Positions 58,829 to 64,000 of a DNA stretch of 64,000 nucleotides are shown piece after piece. Where the stretch lies: positions 3,663,363 through 3,727,362 of the forward strand of contig NZ_CP051185.1 in the NCBI RefSeq assembly GCF_012516315.1. Reading direction: 5' to 3'. Both the position numbers and the translations under genes were made by a program. The notes beneath the pieces are model-generated. The model was not told the DNA's origin. It made no database searches and was given only the letters and a program-made list of their open reading frames with translations. The first letter of the stretch is position 1; every line of letters begins with the position of its first letter. The DNA comes from Limnospira fusiformis SAG 85.79 (lineage in GTDB: Bacteria; Cyanobacteriota; Cyanobacteriia; Cyanobacteriales; Microcoleaceae).

Positions 58829-59210
58829 CGTTCAATACCGAATCAATTACCTCGCACAATTTCTGGGCATCAAAAGGCTTGGTTAGGTATTCTGTGGCCC
58901 CGGCTAGTCGCCCCTGCACTTTATCAAAGGCCCCGTCTCGGGCTGTTAGCATAATAATTGGCAATGCCTGAAATTGCGGGATACTCCGAATTGTCCGACA
59001 TAGTTCTAATCCATCTATTCCTGGCATCGATACATCTAGCAGTAGCACGGAAACTTTGTTATGATATATAACTGATAAGGCATCGACGGCATTATCAGCC
59101 AGCAAAACGTTATAAGTATTAGATAGGGCTTGTTTGACTAGGCCCTGCATAACTGTACTGTCATCTACTGCTAGGACGGTTGCTTGTTGACTACTTTGAT
59201 TAACAGACAT
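58818..59210 (-). CDS. Single-domain response regulator (CheY/PatA-like)
   Basis: 130 residues, receiver only. Asp16/Asp17 (AVDDS), phospho-Asp59 (LLLDVSMPGIDG), Thr (LTARDG) and Lys (LTKPF) are all present. It is transcribed toward cheB and overlaps its end by 11 bp. It is a plausible output partner for the CheA of the cluster, although placed on the opposite strand with its own promoter region (59211-59526). Confidence 0.9.
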   Translation of the reverse strand: MSVNQSSQQATVLAVDDSTVMQGLVKQALSNTYNVLLADNAVDALSVIYHNKVSVLLLDVSMPGIDGLELCRTIRSIPQFQALPIIMLTARDGAFDKVQGRLAGATEYLTKPFDAQKLCEVIDSVLNVKT

Positions 59211-59526
59211 TGATTATCTTTCCCTCCGTGACGCGGCTGGCCCCGACTCACGATTGAGCTATACTATTAGTTTATATCGTTGTGCTGTGTTTAAACTACC
59301 CCCCCCAGGCGATCGCTTACCTGGCAACTGTTAACTGTAATATTAAAAAAAAGTTAAATCTGAAAATTCCCCCCCCAAAAAAGGTTGACTATTGCTCACG
59401 ATTTTGGTAACATCAAACTATAATATATTAAAAAATTAGATGTGTGCCTGATTTGGAATTTCGCCAATATCCCATTATGATAAAAGCATAAGTAAAGTCA
59501 AGCACAAAGTCAAGCATTATTTACAA
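59211..59526. other. 316-bp region without a gene
   Basis: Between the starts of the response regulator gene and the stop of the HAD gene, both on the minus strand. It holds an HIP1 site, two C runs (CCCCCCCC-like), an AT-rich block, and a short direct repeat AAGTCAAGCA near 59497-59520. It should contain the response regulator promoter; I see no clear hairpin terminator for it. Confidence 0.5.
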
Positions 59527-60180
59527 CTATTTACAATTGCCCAAATCCTGCCATAACTGGGGATTATTAAAATCCTCAATGACATAAGTTGCGCCGAAAT
59601 TTTTTAAGATCTGGGGGTCATGGGTAGAGGCGACACCAATAGTAGCTATTCCAGCAGCAACGGCTGATCTAATTCCGGAGGTAGAATCCTCAAAAACGAT
59701 AGCATCTTGAGGGGATATATTCAACTGTTGTAAACAGACCTGGTAAGGTTTCGGGTCAGGCTTACCCACCCCGACATCTTCAGAGACAATAACGGTCTGG
59801 AAATAATCAACCAAGTTTAAAACCTTCAGCATAAAGGCGGCATTTTCCCTAGGCGCATTAGTAACAATAGCAGTTTGCAGTTGCTGTTTTTGTATCCAAG
59901 CCAACAACTTGGTTAAACCGGGTAAAGGTTTTAAATTCCCGGCAATTTCACGAAATATAGCTTCTTTTTGGTCAGCCAAAATCTGCCCTTTTGCGGGGGA
60001 AAGTTGCGGGAGAATATCCCGGACAATATCAGGGTTTAAACGTCCGCTAATGTTAGCTCGATAAAAATCCGGGTTAATTTCCAGATCATAATTTTTGAGG
60101 ACATCAACCCAAGTCTGATAATGAATAGGGTCGGTATTAGCCAGAGTCCCATCTAAGTCAAAAATAATCGCTTTCAGCAT
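59527..60180 (-). CDS. HAD hydrolase, beta-phosphoglucomutase-like
   Basis: 217 residues. HAD motif I IFDLDGTLANTD (nucleophile Asp8, Asp10), a helical cap, motif II TNAPRE, motif III GKPDPKPY and motif IV FEDSTSGI. This is subfamily IA3, which includes beta-phosphoglucomutase and phosphoglycolate-phosphatase-like enzymes. Asp10 and the cap Thr are compatible with a mutase or phosphatase; the substrate is not predictable. It lies 24 bp after the flavoprotein gene on the same strand and is probably co-transcribed. Confidence 0.87.
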   Translation of the reverse strand: MLKAIIFDLDGTLANTDPIHYQTWVDVLKNYDLEINPDFYRANISGRLNPDIVRDILPQLSPAKGQILADQKEAIFREIAGNLKPLPGLTKLLAWIQKQQLQTAIVTNAPRENAAFMLKVLNLVDYFQTVIVSEDVGVGKPDPKPYQVCLQQLNISPQDAIVFEDSTSGIRSAVAAGIATIGVASTHDPQILKNFGATYVIEDFNNPQLWQDLGNCK

Positions 60181-60204
60181 GATGTAAATCCACTATCTGA
60201 GTAA

Positions 60205-61659
60205 TTAATTATTAGACCTGCGCCAGTGAAAGATATTTTCTAGGGTATTATACCAAAATTTTTGGTTTCGATGTCGTTGATGAACCCAAGCGGCGGCGGT
60301 TGGGGAAATTATCCCGGTAAGAGTTGGCCAGGGAGGGGTAAAATTAGCGATCGCATTGATGGTAATACGTTTTTGAATAGCGATCGCCAAAAAATTAATG
60401 ATCTCATCAGCGCCAACCCCGAAAATAGTAGCCCCCAAAAGCCGACCATCAGAATGTCCGACCAACTCACACAAACCCATAATTTCCCCCAAAATTTGAG
60501 TTTTAGGAACCTGTTTAAACATCTGGCGGCTAACTTGTACCCGGTCTCCATAGCGCCGTCGTGCCTGAGTTTCAGTCAAACCAACCCTAGCTAAAGGTGG
60601 GTCAGTAAAAATCACCCAAGGAACATGATCATAACTGACCGAAAATATGGGCAAATATAGGGCATTTTTGATGGCGATTTGGGCTTCATATTCAGCTAGA
60701 TGAGGCATAGCATAACCTCCCGCCAATTCTCCACAAGCATAAACTCGATGATTAGTGGTTTGCATTCGGGAGTTTAGCTGCAAATAACCCCCAATAAATT
60801 GAACTCCGATATCATCCAAATTTAAGCCACACAAATTAGGCTGACGACCGATACCTAGGATAATTTCATCAACTTCGATCGCCTTATTTCCGGCTTGTAT
60901 CCATTTGGTATCATCAATTTGTTTAGCCTGAATCACAGGGGTTTTAGTCAGCACCCGCACCCCTTCAGCTTCTAACAAAGATTGCAGCAAAAAAGCGGTG
61001 TGGGGTTCTGCTCTCGGTAGTATGTGGTTACTGCGAACTATGATGGTAACATCACTTCCCAAACGCCTAAATATTTGGGCTAATTCCACAGCGCTAGGGT
61101 CGCCGCCAATGAGGGCAACATGATTAGGAATTTTGGTAATTTTATGAAGAGTATCGGCGGTGAAATATCCGGTAAGAGTCAATCCTTCTATGTCGGGAAT
61201 TTGGGGTTGGGAACCCATAGCCAGTAAAAAAGTACGCGATCGCAAAATTCGATTATTGACTTTCAAAGCCAGCCGAGGTTCTCTAATAAATTCCCCTACC
61301 CCAAAAATCATATCTACCCCCAAAGAAGCGATCGCCGCCGGAGAATAAATACTTTCTAGGTTAGTGGTGATATATTCACTCCATTGACAACTAGAGTCCC
61401 ACTGTATCAAAATATTTTCTGGTAGGGTGCGATCGGCGGTTTCCCAACCGATGCCGAATTGTGACACCTGGCGCATTTGTTTAGCTACCTTAGCTATCTG
61501 TAAAAGGGGGTGGTGTCTGTTAGCCCCAAGAATTTGACCAGGAACAGGGGGTGGGTCAGGTTCCAATAGTGCTACCCGACCCTGCATTTTAGAGGCGTTT
61601 ATAGCGGCTTTACGTCCGGCTAAAGTGCCACCAATGATAACTACATCATAATCGAGCAT
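60205..61659 (-). CDS. FAD/NAD-dependent disulfide-reductase-like protein without redox cysteines
   Basis: 484 residues, with the layout of dihydrolipoamide dehydrogenase/mercuric reductase: FAD-binding start DYDVVIIGGTLAGRKAA, NAD-binding VALIGGDPSAVELAQIF, second FAD block VYACGELAGG and a dimerisation domain with LLGATIFGVGADE. The CX4C pair that normally follows the first helix is absent (VPGQILGANR in its place) and the end lacks the HAHPT active-site motif. So it should not reduce disulfides; it may be an NAD(P)H-quinone or other flavin oxidoreductase. Cyanobacteria have such proteins as a group. Clustered with the HAD gene. Confidence 0.85.
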   Translation of the reverse strand: MLDYDVVIIGGTLAGRKAAINASKMQGRVALLEPDPPPVPGQILGANRHHPLLQIAKVAKQMRQVSQFGIGWETADRTLPENILIQWDSSCQWSEYITTNLESIYSPAAIASLGVDMIFGVGEFIREPRLALKVNNRILRSRTFLLAMGSQPQIPDIEGLTLTGYFTADTLHKITKIPNHVALIGGDPSAVELAQIFRRLGSDVTIIVRSNHILPRAEPHTAFLLQSLLEAEGVRVLTKTPVIQAKQIDDTKWIQAGNKAIEVDEIILGIGRQPNLCGLNLDDIGVQFIGGYLQLNSRMQTTNHRVYACGELAGGYAMPHLAEYEAQIAIKNALYLPIFSVSYDHVPWVIFTDPPLARVGLTETQARRRYGDRVQVSRQMFKQVPKTQILGEIMGLCELVGHSDGRLLGATIFGVGADEIINFLAIAIQKRITINAIANFTPPWPTLTGIISPTAAAWVHQRHRNQKFWYNTLENIFHWRRSNN

Positions 61660-61725
61660 TTTGGGTAAGACGGAATTATTATCATATCTTCAGATTTTAC
61701 CCAATTTTACCCCAAAAAATATAGA

Positions 61726-62391
61726 TTAATTATGGCGATCGCCTTCTAGCTGTCGCAAACGTTCTTCTAATTCACGCACCCTGTCCTCGGCGGCTTCAGC
61801 CCTTTGGCGTTCAGTTTGCACCTGTTTAGCCAATTCGGTGGGTGTAAGGAATCGTTCACCGTCTGGGCGATAAATCGTAAAGTTTCCGTCTTTCAATTCA
61901 AACCGGATACCTAAGCGGGGACTCGTCCAATTTTCCGGTTCGTCGATCACTTCGAGAGTCCCATCACTACTACGCAGCCAACCGTTGAAATCTAGGCGAT
62001 CGGGGTCTAAAATATAGTATTCTTCAACCCCATATTGTTCATAAAACTTAAATTTTCTCGCCATTTCTTTCAAGCGATTTCCCGGTGAAAGAATTTCCAA
62101 AACCACTTGTGGTGGTATGTTACCTTCTTCCCATTGTTGATAGGAACCGCGATCGCCTTTAGGTCGCCCAAATACTACCATCGTATCAGGGGCTTGACGT
62201 ATTTTATTATCACCCTGCTGAGGATACCAGAGTAAGTCTCCAGCCACAAACACATTAGGATCATCATCAAACAAGATTTCTAGGTTTTCTTTAATAACAA
62301 CAATCCAGCGAAATTGTTTAGTATTATCTGACATAGGATTGCCATCGGATTCGGGATAAATGACCGTGATTTTGTCTTGAGTGCTTGTCAT
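61726..62391 (-). CDS. Uma2 family (DUF820) putative endonuclease
   Basis: 221 residues. Uma2 proteins share the PD-(D/E)XK fold and are very numerous in cyanobacteria. Visible blocks: FVAGDLLWYP, PDTMVVFGRPKGDRGSY, PPQVVLEILSPGNR and KFKFYEQYGVEEYYILDPD; Asp, Glu and Lys of the fold are present (VVLEIL and FKFYEQYG). A C-terminal coiled coil (about 180-215) with QTERQRAEAAEDRVRELEERL follows, as in many family members. Function unproven; transposon-linked and hypothetical roles have been suggested. Confidence 0.9.
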   Translation of the reverse strand: MTSTQDKITVIYPESDGNPMSDNTKQFRWIVVIKENLEILFDDDPNVFVAGDLLWYPQQGDNKIRQAPDTMVVFGRPKGDRGSYQQWEEGNIPPQVVLEILSPGNRLKEMARKFKFYEQYGVEEYYILDPDRLDFNGWLRSSDGTLEVIDEPENWTSPRLGIRFELKDGNFTIYRPDGERFLTPTELAKQVQTERQRAEAAEDRVRELEERLRQLEGDRHN

Positions 62392-62472
62392 AGACTTGTC
62401 ATCATGGCTATGATGATATTTCTTTGATTCATTATATCATAGCTGTGGCTGTTGGCTATAGGGTGAGATAGA

Positions 62473-62507
62473 CAGCACCATGGGCTATAGGGCTAGACAT
62501 GGTGCTG
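62473..62507 (-). terminator. Inverted repeat downstream of nirA
   Basis: A perfect 10-bp inverted repeat, CAGCACCATG (62473-62482) and CATGGTGCTG (62498-62507), with a 15-base loop, begins 7 bp after the nirA stop on the minus strand. It lacks a T tract; a terminator or mRNA-stabilising hairpin is likely. Confidence 0.6.
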
Positions 62508-62513
62508 AGATCA

Positions 62514-64000
62514 TTAGGGATTTTGCTTAGGACGTGCGCCAAACTTTTGAATTAACAAATCCCGGATAATTGGCTTGAGGTCATCGCAAGCTACACCCTT
62601 TTCTAAACGACTTCCCAACTCAGCCTCATGACCTACTTTTCCGCCGGTATAGATATCAACACCTTCCACTGTTTTACCATCTTTACGGGCTTTAGTACCG
62701 ATGAAACCGATATCAGCCACTTGCGGCTGTCCGCAAGAGTTAGGGCAACCAGTCCAGTGAATACGAACGCGATCGCTTATTTCCAACTCCTCATCAAGTT
62801 CTCGAGCTAATTTTAAAGCCCGTTGTTTAGTTTCAATCAAAGCAAAATTGCAATAATTATTTCCCGTACAAGAGACAAGCGATCGAGTCAAAGGGGCAGG
62901 ATTAATCGAGAAAATCTCTAACAAAGGTTCTGCCAAAAACGCCTCTAATTTATCCTCCGAAATATAAGGAATAATCAAATTTTGCTCAACCGTCAGGCGA
63001 ATTTCTCCCTGGCCATAAACCTCCGCCAAACGGGCTACTTCAAACATTCGGTCTGCGGATAAACGCCCTACCGGAACGTGCAACCCAACAAACTTATATC
63101 CCTGTTGTTTCTGGGGGTGAACACCCAAATAATCTTTCTTATCCTGGGTTATTTCATCCTTTAAGGCGGCTGGTGCGAGAGTTTGACCAAATTCTTCCTC
63201 CACCTTAGCCCGGAAGCCTTCTACGCCCCATTTATCCACCAACCACATCAAACGTGCGCGTTGGCGATTTTCCCGCAATCCTTCAGAGAGACCATTTTGG
63301 GTGTAAACTGTTAGGATAGCGATGGAAAGTTTAATCACATCATCGTTAGCAGGAACCCAAACATTAATCGGCACAGCTTCCACCTGACGTTGTGCGGATA
63401 AATACCCACCTACGAGGACATTAAATCCTAATATGCGATCGCGATAAGCAGGCACAAAAGCCAAATCATTAATTTCAGCATGAATGGAATTATCTCGTCC
63501 CCCTTCAATAGCAATATTGAATTTACGGGGAAGGTTAGAAAAAGCATAATTACCCTCACCTTGATTGGTGATTACACTCTCCAATTTTTGCAACAATTCT
63601 CGGGTGTCGAACAATTCATCCGGGTCAATACCAGCAATGGGAGAACCCGTCAGGTTGCGAACATTATCCATACCCGATTGAATGCTGGTCATTCCTATAG
63701 CTTTCATTTGGGCAAAAATATCCGGGAGGTCTTCCAAACGAATACCGCGTAATTGGATATTTTGGCGGGTAGTAATATCGGCGCTACCATCATCTCCATA
63801 GCGTTGGACAATTTCGGCTAATACCCTCATTTGTGCGCTGTTGAGAGTACCATTAGCAATCCGTAATCTCAACATAAATTTACCGGGAGTAACAGGTCGG
63901 AAGAACACCCCCAGCCATTTAAGACGCATTTCTAAGTCGGTTTTATCCATGGCTTCCCAACCGATTTTGGCAAAATATTCTAACTCGTCTTTAACAGCTA
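62514..64000 (-). CDS. nirA: Ferredoxin-nitrite reductase, 5' end outside the window
   Basis: At least 494 residues; the frame is open to the right edge and continues upstream (visible start KDELEYFAKIGWEAMDKTD). It reduces nitrite to ammonium with six electrons from ferredoxin in nitrate assimilation. Siroheme/[4Fe-4S] ligands are present in CTGNNYC and CPNSC, with SIR/NIR blocks TRQNIQLRGI and NLTGSPIAGIDP. Length fits the family (about 510). The sulfite reductase family is close, but NLTGSP, CTGNNYCNFALIETK and the absence of a long N-terminus favour nitrite reductase. No NtcA site is visible because the promoter is outside. Confidence 0.93.
   Translation of the reverse strand, partial: AVKDELEYFAKIGWEAMDKTDLEMRLKWLGVFFRPVTPGKFMLRLRIANGTLNSAQMRVLAEIVQRYGDDGSADITTRQNIQLRGIRLEDLPDIFAQMKAIGMTSIQSGMDNVRNLTGSPIAGIDPDELFDTRELLQKLESVITNQGEGNYAFSNLPRKFNIAIEGGRDNSIHAEINDLAFVPAYRDRILGFNVLVGGYLSAQRQVEAVPINVWVPANDDVIKLSIAILTVYTQNGLSEGLRENRQRARLMWLVDKWGVEGFRAKVEEEFGQTLAPAALKDEITQDKKDYLGVHPQKQQGYKFVGLHVPVGRLSADRMFEVARLAEVYGQGEIRLTVEQNLIIPYISEDKLEAFLAEPLLEIFSINPAPLTRSLVSCTGNNYCNFALIETKQRALKLARELDEELEISDRVRIHWTGCPNSCGQPQVADIGFIGTKARKDGKTVEGVDIYTGGKVGHEAELGSRLEKGVACDDLKPIIRDLLIQKFGARPKQNP

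Noticed and set aside
1-64000. tRNA and rRNA genes.
   Set aside because: I saw no cloverleaf-type TTCRAAT arms or rRNA-like blocks by eye; a covariance-model scan would be needed to exclude them.

Overview
The window is chromosomal DNA of a filamentous cyanobacterium. psbD-psbC, ycf4, ndhN, btpA, ldpA, nirA and a UPF0182 gene are all cyanobacterial markers, and the HIP1 octamer GCGATCGC recurs throughout. Gene content, together with the mix of group II introns, TnpB elements and long non-coding repeats, best fits Arthrospira/Limnospira, but the genus is an inference from memory and was not tested.

Layout. 1-18.7 kb is a core region: the dnaK 3' end, a DUF4112 protein, ppk, psbD/psbC (minus strand, overlapping), ycf4, a cyclophilin lipoprotein, a ketoacyl synthase, an apparently solitary C5 cytosine methyltransferase, a HAD phosphatase, an RseP-type protease, nth, rpsN, two conserved unknowns, aat, a CHASE2-PAS-GGDEF protein, a VKOR-thioredoxin fusion and btpA. 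18.8-25.6 kb is a mobile-element nest. It holds a TnpB remnant broken by a small palindromic repeat, a 5' fragment of a group II intron, a TnpB gene split at its start by two head-to-tail 872-bp ORF-less group II introns, one IS630-type element nested inside another at a TA, and a further group II intron on the minus strand cut by the outer IS630. 25.8-27 kb holds a truncated and an intact copy of an MIF-like tautomerase gene and a flavin reductase.

27.1-37.3 kb is a minus-strand surface-polysaccharide operon in the order Wzm-like permease, Wzt-like ATPase, methyltransferase, then a 2093-residue enzyme joining sulfotransferase, coiled coil, two GT2, one GT4 and a methyltransferase. 37.4-41.4 kb carries a DUF4278 protein, a 40-residue membrane protein (possibly NdhP) and a UPF0182 membrane protein. 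41.4-45.4 kb is a non-coding tandem array of 20 units with a 193-bp period, each unit containing two hairpins, ending in a 7-bp AT microsatellite. It lies directly upstream of ndhN-ldpA-R3H/AAA ATPase (45.5-49 kb).

49.2-59.2 kb is a complete chemosensory cluster: cheR with TPRs, a double CheW protein, two chemoreceptors, a CheA-receiver hybrid and cheB, with a convergent CheY-like gene. The window closes with a beta-PGM-like HAD, a flavoprotein disulfide-reductase homolog lacking its redox cysteines, a Uma2 protein and the ferredoxin-nitrite reductase nirA, which runs off the right edge.

The strongest leads for new biology are the tandem group II intron pair splitting tnpB, the 193-bp hairpin array, and the sulfotransferase/glycosyltransferase/methyltransferase megaprotein coupled to an ABC exporter.
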